From positions 154,672 to 218,671 of the forward strand of contig JAEHCM010000003.1 of NCBI GenBank assembly GCA_020696365.1: 64,000 nt of DNA. The letters are read 5' to 3'. The position numbers were made by a program, and so were the translations under genes. Below are positions 9,537 to 16,616 of this stretch, one piece after another. Below the pieces are notes generated by a model. It saw nothing but the letters and a program-made list of their open reading frames with translations, ran no database searches and was not told where the DNA came from. This DNA comes from Thermoplasmata archaeon. GTDB taxonomy: Archaea > Thermoplasmatota > Thermoplasmata > UBA10834. Every line of letters begins with the position of its first letter. The stretch's first letter is position 1.

Positions 9537-9846
9537 TTGCAGGAGTCAACCAGTGATACCAAGGCCATCCGCCTACTAGCCGCGACAACAGGGAATCTTA
9601 CAGGGTTTGGAGTGGCCTATCTCGCATGTTTCTTTGCCGAGAGCGCTACAGGCCCCCCCCTACTTCTACTATGACCCAATGGTCATACTTCTGCCATTCA
9701 TCGTCCTTGGGATGATTGTCTTCCTCCTATGGATTCGGAAACCCCTGTCCCTCAGCGATGCACGAGTATTCGTTCTGGAATTCTGGTTCCCGTTCCTCGC
9801 ATTGTATGTGGCCACGACCGTGCTCTACTGGCTCCGTTATCTTTGA
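9537..9846 (+). pseudogene. Three-helix membrane protein split by a C8 tract (frameshifted)
   Basis: Reading from the TTG at 9537 gives QESTSDTKAIRLLAATTGNL with a first hydrophobic helix (TGFGVAYLACFF) and ends early just past the run of eight C at 9653-9660. The next frame continues with YFYYDPMVILLPFIVLGMIV and a third helix (FPFLALYVATTVLYWL) to 9846. Removing one C joins them into about 102 residues with three membrane helices. It could be a sequencing error, a true pseudogene or a slippery, phase-variable tract. A weak 41-codon frame at 9411-9536 directly before it was not called. Confidence 0.55.
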
Positions 9847-9887
9847 GGTGTGCGCAATGGTGCATAGAGCATGTTCGTCCTTGCCGG

Positions 9888-9922
9888 GAGAAAAGGCCAT
9901 AGGGGCGGATAGAAGCCCTTAA
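9888..9922 (+). repeat. Dispersed GAGAAAAGGCCATAGGGGCG element with AGAAGCCCTTAA tail, copy B
   Basis: Identical over the 21-bp core to copies at 4738 (reverse), 46522 and 63904, followed by ATAGAAGCCCTTAA. AGGGGC and GCCCT within it can pair as a short bulged hairpin. It sits in the gene-free interval 9847-10041. Confidence 0.75.
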
Positions 9923-10041
9923 ACCATTGAGAGGAGCGACGGAGCGCTACATGATTCACCGCGCCATCACTTCCCACACGGGCATTTCCATCTCCTCCTA
10001 TCTCACCGATGATACGGCACATCCCATCTGTCCTTCATTCG

Positions 10042-10539
10042 TCATCTTCGCGGCTGGTAAACCTTCTTGTGGCACCCATTGCGCCTAAAGAGCTTGTAGG
10101 CCCGCGTATACACGTCTCGCCAGTCATCCTTGCTCAAGTCCTTGTACTGACAATTGAGGCTCCGTCTCGTCTTTGAAGCGATGTAATCCAGACAACGGTG
10201 GCCGTAAGCAATTCTAACATAGTCGGTTGCTGTCTTTGGATGGATTCCTATTGTGTCGGCAAAACCGTCAATCATATCACGTATCCCCTCCGGAGAATGC
10301 CAGTAGTCGAGGTCTCGATGGTCGGGGCCGAATTTCTTTGCGTTCCTATCCCTTCTTCTATGAACGCTCGCACCGTCAGTATCCTCGTATATCACTCCGT
10401 TCTTCTTGAGACGCTTCTCGTCAAAATCCAGATGATAACTCAGAGATGGCACCATTTCCACCCAGAGACACAGATGGCACTTCAGCTTATTGATGTGGTA
10501 TGGCACGTCCCATCTCTCGCCGCGAGAAACGCCCACCAT
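10042..10539 (-). CDS. Hypothetical basic protein
   Basis: 165 aa from the ATG at 10539. A longer frame upstream would overlap the divergent gene at 10603 over its whole length, so it was rejected. The start lies about 24 nt from a TATA-like ATTTAAGC, fitting a nearly leaderless mRNA. The product is rich in His, Tyr and Arg (KKFGPDHRDLDYWHS, HPKTATDYVRIAYGHR). The segment GIHPKTATDYVR resembles a helix-turn-helix or recombinase-like linker, but no family is recognised. Its length and composition are reasonable for a real gene of unknown role. Confidence 0.5.
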   Translation of the reverse strand: MVGVSRGERWDVPYHINKLKCHLCLWVEMVPSLSYHLDFDEKRLKKNGVIYEDTDGASVHRRRDRNAKKFGPDHRDLDYWHSPEGIRDMIDGFADTIGIHPKTATDYVRIAYGHRCLDYIASKTRRSLNCQYKDLSKDDWRDVYTRAYKLFRRNGCHKKVYQPRR

Positions 10540-10562
10540 ATACAGCGGCCGAGTGGCCAAAT

Positions 10563-10570
10563 GCTTAAAT
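10563..10570. promoter_or_regulatory. Shared TATA element between divergent genes
   Basis: GCTTAAAT lies about 33 nt before the ATG at 10603 and, read on the other strand as ATTTAAGC, about 24-31 nt before the ATG at 10539. This is the spacing of archaeal TATA boxes on leaderless mRNAs, so one near-palindromic box may serve both directions. Confidence 0.45.
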
Positions 10571-10602
10571 CCAGTTTTCCATTGTAGACTGGGTGAGTTC
10601 GA

Positions 10603-10854
10603 ATGGCGAAGAACGTTACGAAGGCGACCGTGTACGGTGTCGAGCTGGGCAGTTTTGGCAGAGAGCGAAGGAGGGGCAAAGGAAAGACTATCGAAATCAT
10701 ATTCCGGTCCAATAATAAGAAGGTTGGTCAAATGGAAATCAGCAAGTCCGCTGTAAGATGGTACGGGCCACATAAAGCAAAGGCAATTGAGGCAAAGGTA
10801 GAGAAGCTCGATGCCGTCTTCAAATTGGCTGATGAGCATGGGCTTAGCAAGTAG
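10603..10854 (+). CDS. Hypothetical small basic protein
   Basis: 83 aa, ATG without a Shine-Dalgarno sequence but 33 nt downstream of a TATA-like box, as for leaderless archaeal messages. The sequence is Lys/Arg-rich (GRERRRGKGKTIEIIF) with a C-terminal helix (KAKAIEAKVEKLDAVFKLA). It may bind nucleic acid. No family is recognised. Confidence 0.6.
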   Translation: MAKNVTKATVYGVELGSFGRERRRGKGKTIEIIFRSNNKKVGQMEISKSAVRWYGPHKAKAIEAKVEKLDAVFKLADEHGLSK

Positions 10855-10973
10855 TATTGCGTGGTTCCCGCTACCGGCTATAAGAATCGTCAGACCACGA
10901 TCTTTTCGTCCTCCCCACTCGCGGCTCCGGAGAATGCCAGGCCGAGCAGCGCCAGCACCGGAAAGGTTTATCA

Positions 10974-10993
10974 TTATGAATTATAATTCATAA
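10974..10993. promoter_or_regulatory. Perfect 20-bp palindrome, probable operator
   Basis: TTATGAATTATAATTCATAA is a perfect inverted repeat three bases before the ATG of the DUF134 regulator and just after a TATA-like GGTTTAT. It would overlap transcription initiation, which suits repression, most simply autoregulation by the DUF134 product. The protein that binds it is inferred. Confidence 0.65.
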
Positions 10994-10996
10994 CCG

Positions 10997-11323
10997 ATGC
11001 CCCGACCCCGAAGGTGTAGGAGAGTATGCTGCGAACCCGGCTACCTGATGTTCAAACCACAGGGGATACCGACGACGCACCTCCACAAGATCGACCTCGG
11101 ATTGGACGAGCTTGAAGCTGTGAGGCTTGCGGATGTTCTCGATCTGCCCCAACTGGAAGCCGCCGTCCAGATGGACGTCTCTCAGCCGACCTACAACCGC
11201 ATCCTCAAGTCCGCCCGTGAGAAGGTCGCCAGGGCCATCGTGGAGGGCTGCGCCCTCAGAATCCAGAATGGGGACCAGAATGAGGCGGTAAGAATATCCT
11301 CGGAGAGGAGTGTGGGCCAGTGA
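10997..11323 (+). CDS. DUF134 family (UPF0251) DNA-binding protein
   Basis: 108 aa. It starts MPRPRRCRRVCCEPGYLMFK, with the conserved Cys-rich start and FKPxG motif of the family, then LGLDELEAVRLADVLDLPQL and a helix-turn-helix MDVSQPTYNRILKSAREKVA. DUF134 proteins are small HTH regulators often beside NifX-like and MinD/Mrp genes, as here. It is the first gene of the Fe-S cluster locus and sits next to a perfect palindrome. Confidence 0.9.
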   Translation: MPRPRRCRRVCCEPGYLMFKPQGIPTTHLHKIDLGLDELEAVRLADVLDLPQLEAAVQMDVSQPTYNRILKSAREKVARAIVEGCALRIQNGDQNEAVRISSERSVGQ

Positions 11324-11339
11324 AGAGGGGGGATAGGAA

Positions 11340-11972
11340 CTGAGACTGGCAACGTTGTTGCTTCGGATCCCCGATAACTGGATCGGCAACCTATCGAGCA
11401 GCTCGGACGTCACCGTCAAGGTTCTCAAATGTGCCCCGAAGAATACGAAGGGCGGCCAGAGCCTCATAAGGATCCGAGGGTCCGAGAACGTCAGCGAGGA
11501 GGTCATCACCAACGCCATCCGATCCGCAGACCCGAAGAACTCGGTCCGCTTCTCGAAGAACGGTTCTGGAAGGTTCATCGCCACCGTCGACATGCATTCG
11601 TGCCACACGTGCAGGATCCTGGGCGATTCGGATTGTATACTGGATTCCGCTGCATCGCGTCCTGATGGAGGCATACGATGGAACGTAATCGCTCCAAACG
11701 GCGCCGCCCTGATCAAACTCGTTGATGACATGAAGGGAGTCGGCGCGAGCGTCCTGGTCGAGAAGGTCACGGTCCTCAGGACCGCGCGGGAGCTGACGAT
11801 CGAACAGGAGAGAGCTCTTCAGACCGCCTTCGACCTCGGGTACTTCGATATACCCAAGAAGATCAGACTGGAGGATCTGGCGAGGCGTTTGAACATATCA
11901 AAGGCCACGCTCGATGTCGTGCTCAGGAGAGCACAACGGAAGGTTGTCGCAAGTCACGTAGGCGACTTCTGA
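11340..11972 (+). CDS. Bat-type HTH regulator
   Basis: 210 aa from CTG at 11340, seven bases after GAGGGGGG. The first conventional codon is TTG at 11355, which has no ribosome site at proper spacing, so that start (205 aa) is the alternative. The C-terminal 60 residues (LTIEQERALQTAFDLGYFDI ... LARRLNISKATLDVVLRRAQ) are the bacterioopsin-activator HTH (HTH_10) common in archaeal regulators. The N-terminal half includes a HSCHTCRI Cys motif and may be a sensor domain, possibly for redox or metal state. It follows the DUF134 gene and probably regulates the downstream locus. Confidence 0.85.
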   Translation: MRLATLLLRIPDNWIGNLSSSSDVTVKVLKCAPKNTKGGQSLIRIRGSENVSEEVITNAIRSADPKNSVRFSKNGSGRFIATVDMHSCHTCRILGDSDCILDSAASRPDGGIRWNVIAPNGAALIKLVDDMKGVGASVLVEKVTVLRTARELTIEQERALQTAFDLGYFDIPKKIRLEDLARRLNISKATLDVVLRRAQRKVVASHVGDF

Positions 11973-12000
11973 TGGTTATCCTGTTGACCGAGAATCCCGG

Positions 12001-12603
12001 ATGGTGTTACGGACAATGAAGGCAAATTGTGGACACTGTGAGAACAAGGACTGTTACGAAGGCAAGGACTGTTACGCGCTCGCGGACGACGTGAGGAAGG
12101 AATACACGCCCGAGGAGATCGAATCGATGCGCGTGTCCGGCGAGATAGAGGCTGAGCACTACATGAAGCTCACAAGGATCGAGGAGCTCGCACTGTACGC
12201 CTCCAATATGGGGTTGAAGAGGATCGGCATCGCGTTCTGCGTCGGCCTATCAAGCGAGGCACGCACGGTGGCGGATGTGCTGCAGAAGAAGGGGCTCGAA
12301 GTGCATTCCGCGTGCTGCAAGGTCTGCGGCATAGACAAGGCGGAAATGGGCGTCGTCAAGATGCACGGCGACGGGGCGGAGGCCATATGCAACCCCGTCG
12401 GGTAGGCGCTGTGCCTCGAGAGGTGTGGCACGGAGCTCAACGTCATTGTGGGGCTTTGCATCGGTCATGACATGTTGTTCACCGATTGCTCACACGTGCC
12501 AGTCTCGACCCTGATAGTGAAGGACCGAGTCCTCTCCCACAACCCCGCTGGAGCGATATACAGCTCGTACTACAGGGAGACGAAATTCGGCCTGGATCCA
12601 TAA
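12001..12603 (+). pseudogene. DUF1847 Cys-rich protein interrupted by an in-frame TAG
   Basis: The frame from ATG 12001 (or 12016, MKANCGHCENKDC) ends at TAG 12403-12405 after AICNPVG. It continues in the same frame with [25 protein letters not shown] and [15 protein letters not shown] to TAA 12601-12603. Both halves are characteristic of one DUF1847 protein (about 200 aa). By memory of the family the TAG occupies the position of a conserved Gln (NPIGQA), one base from CAG. It may be a nonsense pseudogene, a sequencing error or a read-through/recoded amber. TAG is used as an ordinary stop by several neighbours (9128, 10854, 37330, 38864), which argues against general recoding. Confidence 0.8.
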
Positions 12604-12683
12604 GCATTGTGCGCCCGACGGCTAACCTGTTCGCCGTCTATGGCTTAAGCTAGATGCGCACACGTGGGAGTGAAGGTGTAGAA

Positions 12684-13070
12684 ATGGCAGAGAGTATCGA
12701 CTATTCCAAGAAGACTTTCTTGATAGTAGGCACGCATGCCGAGGACGGCCGCGAGAGAGCGGCGATGACTTTTGCGTGTGCTGGCGCCGCGTCAGCACTA
12801 GGCATCAAGACCTCGGTATTCCTCACAGGCGAAGGGGTCAAGCTGGCTCAGAGGGGCTACGCTGAGAAGCTGGAGCCGGTCACAGGCATGGCCCCCGTGA
12901 AGGAGATGATGGACGCCTTCGTGAAGAACGGGGGAAAGATCCAGGTCTGCATCCCTTGCCTTGAGGCGCGAGGGATCGACAAGGGACAGTTCGTCGACAA
13001 CGTGAAGTTCGTCAACCTGATGGACTTCACGGCCGAGGCGGTTGAGGCCGACCACGTGTTCACCTGTTGA
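12684..13070 (+). CDS. DsrE-family sulfur-relay-like protein
   Basis: 128 aa from ATG 12684 (an upstream start at 12654 lacks support). It reads TFLIVGTHAEDGRERAAMTF, LGIKTSVFLTGEGVKLAQRG and IQVCIPCLEARGI, matching the DsrE/DsrF-like fold, with Cys in the CIPC loop where persulfide-carrying Cys of the family lie. It stands directly before mrp and probably supplies or senses sulfur in this Fe-S locus. Confidence 0.85.
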   Translation: MAESIDYSKKTFLIVGTHAEDGRERAAMTFACAGAASALGIKTSVFLTGEGVKLAQRGYAEKLEPVTGMAPVKEMMDAFVKNGGKIQVCIPCLEARGIDKGQFVDNVKFVNLMDFTAEAVEADHVFTC

Positions 13071-13089
13071 CCAGAAAGGAGGGGGACGA

Positions 13090-13935
13090 ATGCACGCATT
13101 CACTGGAAAGGAGAAGGCGCCATCGAAAAAGGCGCCTGCGCCATCAGCGGCGGAGAACCTGAAGAACGTCAAGCACAAGCTGATCGTCATGAGCGGTAAG
13201 GGCGGCGTCGGGAAATCGACGGTCGCGGTGAACCTCGCGGTCAGTCTGGCCAAGAAGGGCAAGGCCGTCGGCATATTGGATGCGGACATGCACGGTCCGA
13301 GCGTTCCGAAGCTGCTTGGGATGTCGAACCTACCGCTCACGGTCAACGACGAGGAGAGGATCGTGCCTTTCATGGTCGCCCCTTCGCTCAAAGTCATATC
13401 GATCGCATTCCTACTACGCGACCCAGACTCGCCGGTCATCTGGCGCGGGCCTATCAAGATGGGTGCCATCAAGCAGTTCCTCGAGGAGGTCGAGTGGGGC
13501 GCACTCGATTATCTCATCATCGACCTTCCACCCGGGACAGGGGACGAGCCGCTTAGCGTCGCGCAGCTGGTACCAGATCCGGACGGAGCGGTGATCGTGA
13601 CGACACCGCAAGATGTCGCACTGATCAGTGTGAGGAAGTCGATCAACTTCGCCAAAGCCGTAGGGCTCAGACCGATAGGACTGATTGAGAACATGAGCGG
13701 TATGAAGTGCCCTCATTGCGGCAAGGACATCAAGCTGTTCAATGACGGAGGCGCGGAGAGCACGGCGAAGGAACACGGAATCCCACTTCTGGGGAAGCTC
13801 CCGCTGAGCGTGGGCATAGCCAATAGCGGCGACAGCGGGTCCCCGTTCGCGGCTGCAGACGACGACGATGCCGCGATCTTCGACGCGATCACCGAACGGA
13901 TAGTGGCGGCGGTCGAGCAGAAGAAAGAGGCTTGA
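13090..13935 (+). CDS. Mrp/NBP35-type Fe-S carrier ATPase
   Basis: 281 aa from ATG 13090 after AGGAGGGGG. The deviant Walker A is MSGKGGVGKSTVAVNLA, followed by DADMHGPSVPKLLG and DLPPGTGDEPLSVAQL. The C-terminal CPHCGKD is the CxxC that binds a bridging 4Fe-4S cluster in the dimer. The usual N-terminal DUF59 domain is absent, as in many archaeal Mrp proteins. It delivers Fe-S clusters to apoproteins and fits the NifU-like and NifX-like genes downstream. Confidence 0.93.
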   Translation: MHAFTGKEKAPSKKAPAPSAAENLKNVKHKLIVMSGKGGVGKSTVAVNLAVSLAKKGKAVGILDADMHGPSVPKLLGMSNLPLTVNDEERIVPFMVAPSLKVISIAFLLRDPDSPVIWRGPIKMGAIKQFLEEVEWGALDYLIIDLPPGTGDEPLSVAQLVPDPDGAVIVTTPQDVALISVRKSINFAKAVGLRPIGLIENMSGMKCPHCGKDIKLFNDGGAESTAKEHGIPLLGKLPLSVGIANSGDSGSPFAAADDDDAAIFDAITERIVAAVEQKKEA

Positions 13936-13941
13936 GAGAAC

Positions 13942-14175
13942 ATGAAAGACATGAGTCAACCTAGGAAGTTCGAATGCGTATCCTGCTCACACGCCTGGGA
14001 CGAGCCATACGGGACAGGGAGACCTATCACCTGTCCGTCGTGCGGCAGCAAGAACATTCGCAGAGCAGACGAGGACAAAGGCCCACGATGGATTTGCGGA
14101 GGACGCCGCAACCCCAGAGGACCATCCTCAAACGGAAGAGGTCGAGGTGGAGATGGCAGAGGACCGAGAGAATAA
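13942..14175 (+). CDS. Zinc-ribbon protein with basic Gly-rich tail
   Basis: 77 aa. FECVSCSHAWDEPYG and CPSCGSKNIRR give two CxxC knuckles about 17 residues apart. The C-terminus is a Gly/Arg-rich tail (RRNPRGPSSNGRGRGGDGRG). It lies seven bases after mrp and overlaps the next small gene by 23 bases. Probably a metal-binding accessory protein of the locus. Confidence 0.75.
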   Translation: MKDMSQPRKFECVSCSHAWDEPYGTGRPITCPSCGSKNIRRADEDKGPRWICGGRRNPRGPSSNGRGRGGDGRGPRE

Positions 14176-14329
14176 GAGTGATGGGCAGGAGCTGGAGTTC
14201 GGCTCGAAGACCTGCAAGTGTCCGAAGTGCGGCGTTGTCGTCCCGCACATGGAGCGGGGGAAGCCGTGCAGCTCACGTGCATGCCCGAAATGTGGCTCGA
14301 TGATGAAAGGCGAGCAGTGCCAAGAGTGA
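14153..14329 (+). CDS. Small double-CxxC zinc-ribbon protein
   Basis: 58 aa from ATG 14153 (GTG at 14147 is possible). CKCPKCGVVVPH and CSSRACPKCGSMM supply the metal ligands. Similar short Cys proteins accompany Mrp and NifX-like genes in anaerobic archaea. The overlap with 13942-14175 and the following NifX-like gene place it in the same operon. Confidence 0.7.
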   Translation: MAEDRENKSDGQELEFGSKTCKCPKCGVVVPHMERGKPCSSRACPKCGSMMKGEQCQE

Positions 14330-14346
14330 TATTGGAGGAACCGCAA

Positions 14347-14763
14347 ATGGATGAGAAGACAGATTCAGGAGAGGAAACGATAATCGCCGTCACATCTACC
14401 GGACAGGAGATGGACTCGCCAATGGATCCGCGGTTCGGCAGATGCACCTTCTTCGCGATCATCGACCCCTCGGGGAACATGAAGCCAGCGGCCAACGGAG
14501 CGCAATCCTTCTGGAACGGCGCGGGCATCGAGGCCGCGAAGCAGGTCGCGGACCTGAAAGTCGGAACCGTGATAACCGGGAATGTCGGACCGAATGCTTT
14601 CCGTGTGTTGGCGGCAGCGGGCATCAAGGTGTTCGTCGGAGGCAGCGGCACGGTACGCGAGGCTTTGGAGAATTACAGGCGCGGCTCACTGACTCAAACC
14701 TCCGCCTCAACCTCCCCAGGCCATCACGGCATGGGCGGAAGACGTCGGGGAAACAGACCATGA
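14347..14763 (+). CDS. NifX/NifB-like dinitrogenase FeMo-cofactor domain protein
   Basis: 138 aa from ATG 14347 after GGAGGA. FGRCTFFAII, VITGNVGPNAFRVLAAAGIK and VGGSGTVREALENYR are the core of the PF02579 domain. The C-terminal tail ends GHHGMGGRRRGNR. Members bind metal clusters; outside nitrogen fixation their role is Fe-S or heterometal cluster handling. No nitrogenase gene is in the window. The stop overlaps the next ATG. Confidence 0.9.
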   Translation: MDEKTDSGEETIIAVTSTGQEMDSPMDPRFGRCTFFAIIDPSGNMKPAANGAQSFWNGAGIEAAKQVADLKVGTVITGNVGPNAFRVLAAAGIKVFVGGSGTVREALENYRRGSLTQTSASTSPGHHGMGGRRRGNRP

Positions 14764-15230
14764 CCGAGGACGGAAAGGAATCACCGGAGCTGGACCGCAT
14801 CGTCCAGAACATAATGAGCGCCCTCGAATCCGAGGATTCGAAAATATATTCGGAAGATGTCATCGCGGAGTTCAAGGACCCGGCAAACGTGGGTTCGGTC
14901 GCCGACGCCGATGGCGTGGGCTTCGCCGATGGCCTGTGCAACGACACCATGGAGATCACGCTGAAACTCGACGGGGACAGAATCGCTAGGTGCATGTTCT
15001 TCACAGACGGGTGCGGGGCGACGATAGCGTGCGGCAGCAGGCTGACCAAGATCGCCACCGGAAAGACCTTGGAGGAGGCCCTCGCGATAGAGCCCGAGTA
15101 CCTTGCTGGCCTGCTGGGAGGGCTTCCAGACGATCACAAACACTGCACCAGCCTTGCCGTGATAGCCCTGAGGAACGCCCTCAGGGATTGTGTGAGACGT
15201 CGCAAGGAGAAGGAAGGCGGAGAACAATGA
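14760..15230 (+). CDS. NifU-like (IscU-type) Fe-S scaffold
   Basis: 156 aa from ATG 14760 (ATGA overlap). DGLCNDTMEITLKLDGDRIA, FTDGCGATIACGSRLTKIA and DDHKHCTSLAVIALRNAL show the three scaffold Cys of IscU/NifU N-terminal domains, here C-N-D, GCGA and HKHC. It builds clusters that Mrp could carry. No cysteine desulfurase gene is adjacent, so sulfur may come by another route such as the DsrE protein. Confidence 0.9.
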   Translation: MTEDGKESPELDRIVQNIMSALESEDSKIYSEDVIAEFKDPANVGSVADADGVGFADGLCNDTMEITLKLDGDRIARCMFFTDGCGATIACGSRLTKIATGKTLEEALAIEPEYLAGLLGGLPDDHKHCTSLAVIALRNALRDCVRRRKEKEGGEQ

Positions 15231-15397
15231 GGCTCCTACGCTTCAGATGTTCCGGCTGCGGCCTCGAGATGGTGCTCGAGGAGCGGCCGGACAAATGCTT
15301 CTCCTGCGGCTCGACCAGCATAGCAAGGGAAGGATGGAGATTGAGAGCCAGGATGAAGAAGGATTCACAGGATAATAAGGAGTGTGGACAGGAATGA
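15227..15397 (+). CDS. Small zinc-ribbon protein
   Basis: 56 aa with ATGA overlaps at both ends. RFRCSGCGLEMVLEE and KCFSCGSTSIARE form a CxxC...CxxC ribbon resembling rubredoxin-like or zinc-ribbon proteins. It is translationally coupled between the NifU-like and second NifX-like genes. Confidence 0.75.
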   Translation: MRLLRFRCSGCGLEMVLEERPDKCFSCGSTSIAREGWRLRARMKKDSQDNKECGQE

Positions 15398-15753
15398 AAC
15401 TATGCATACCAACGACGGATAGCGGAGGGCTTGACGACACGGTCTGCGACCACTTCGGCAGGGCGCCGACTTTCACCGTGGTGGATACTGAAACGGACGA
15501 GGTGCTCGTCGTCAAGAACAGGAGCGAACACATGGGCGGGCTCGGGAAGCCGCCTGAGCACATCGCGAAGACCGGCGCGGAGGTCCTGATCTGCTCAGGG
15601 CTGGGGCCTAGGGCCATCGACATGCTCGTCGAGTTCAAGATAAAGGTCTTCGTCGGGGCCACTGGGACCGTCAGAGATGCGATAGACATGTGGAAGGATG
15701 GGAAGCTCACCACTGCCACCCACGACGTCGCGTGTAAGGAGCACCAGCACTGA
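15394..15753 (+). CDS. Second NifX/NifB-like domain protein
   Basis: 119 aa from ATG 15394 (ATGA overlap). MKLCIPTTDSGGLDDTVCDH then FGRAPTFTVVD, and ICSGLGPRAIDMLVEFKIKV and GATGTVRDAIDMWKDGKL, are a full PF02579 domain. It ends in a CKEHQH metal-ligand-like tail. It is paralogous to 14347-14763; together they suggest a cluster-handling pair. Confidence 0.9.
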   Translation: MKLCIPTTDSGGLDDTVCDHFGRAPTFTVVDTETDEVLVVKNRSEHMGGLGKPPEHIAKTGAEVLICSGLGPRAIDMLVEFKIKVFVGATGTVRDAIDMWKDGKLTTATHDVACKEHQH

Positions 15754-16616
15754 CCGCATTCCAGGATTCGGGGGGAAAACGAACGCAGGTTGCGATTGCG
15801 AGCGGCAAGGGCGGTACGGGCAAGACCCTCCTGGCAACGAACCTCGCTGCTGTCATGGATGACTCGGTCCTTGTAGACCTTGATGTCGAGGAGCCGAACT
15901 GCTACCTGTTCCAGAAGGGAGGGGTGGACACTACCGGGGAAGCCTCCAGGCCAGTCCCATCAGTGGACAGTGTCAAGTGCACGCTCTGCGGCAAATGCGG
16001 CGAAGTCTGCGAGTTCCACGCGATCGTCGTATTGCCCAGAGAGGTGATGGTCTTTGAGGAGCTCTGCCACGGATGCGGCGCGTGCTCGTTGTTCTGCCCG
16101 GAGGACGCGATAAGCGAGAAAGGACATCTGGTCGGCGACATCGTATCGACCTCCGGAGATGCCTACGACCTTCTGTACGGCAGGCTCAGAGTGGGCGAGG
16201 CGATGCCCACCCACCTCATACGAGAGGTCAGGAAACACATCCCTGAAGGCAGGCAGGCCGTAGTCGACTGCCCGCCCGGGACCTCGTGTGCACCCGTTGA
16301 GAGCATCCGTGGAGCGGACCTCTGCATACTTGTCACCGAGCCGACGCCGTTCGGATTCCACGACTTGAAGCTGGCCTTAGGAGTGACCGAGAAGCTGAAG
16401 GTGCGCACAGCGGTCTTCATCAACAAGCATGGGCTGCCCGGTCCGGACATCGACTCGTTCTGCAATGACAACGGGATCCCGGTCATCGGGCGGCTCCCGC
16501 TCGATAGAGACATAGCAGAGAGATACTCCCGAGGAGAACTCCTGACACGAGTGGCCGACCACCGTCGTGTTTTCGAATCGCTGAGAGACGGGATCAAGGA
16601 GATGTTGACCACATGA
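15750..16616 (+). CDS. MinD-type P-loop ATPase with inserted ferredoxin domain (CTG start)
   Basis: 288 aa from CTG 15750. Between the in-frame TAA at 15735 and the Walker motif SGKGGTGKTLLATNLA no ATG, GTG or TTG exists, and AAGGAG sits eight bases before the CTG, so CTG initiation is well supported. The inserted ferredoxin has CTLCGKCGEVC and CHGCGACSLFC. CPPGTSCAP replaces the usual DGPPG. It belongs to the MinD superfamily with inserted ferredoxin (COG1149). It overlaps its partner at 16613. Likely an ATP-driven Fe-S or electron-transfer factor. Confidence 0.9.
   Translation: MTAFQDSGGKRTQVAIASGKGGTGKTLLATNLAAVMDDSVLVDLDVEEPNCYLFQKGGVDTTGEASRPVPSVDSVKCTLCGKCGEVCEFHAIVVLPREVMVFEELCHGCGACSLFCPEDAISEKGHLVGDIVSTSGDAYDLLYGRLRVGEAMPTHLIREVRKHIPEGRQAVVDCPPGTSCAPVESIRGADLCILVTEPTPFGFHDLKLALGVTEKLKVRTAVFINKHGLPGPDIDSFCNDNGIPVIGRLPLDRDIAERYSRGELLTRVADHRRVFESLRDGIKEMLTT

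Noticed and set aside
9955..10086. Possible 43-residue protein after repeat copy B
   Set aside because: No ribosome site, no similarity and overlap with the gene at 10042; coding not supported.
12403..12405. Pyrrolysine-coding organism
   Set aside because: TAG closes several ordinary genes here and no pyl gene is visible; one interrupted gene is not enough.
14347..15753. Nitrogen-fixation cluster
   Set aside because: NifX-like and NifU-like domains occur without nifH, nifD, nifK or nifB, so they are read as general Fe-S proteins.
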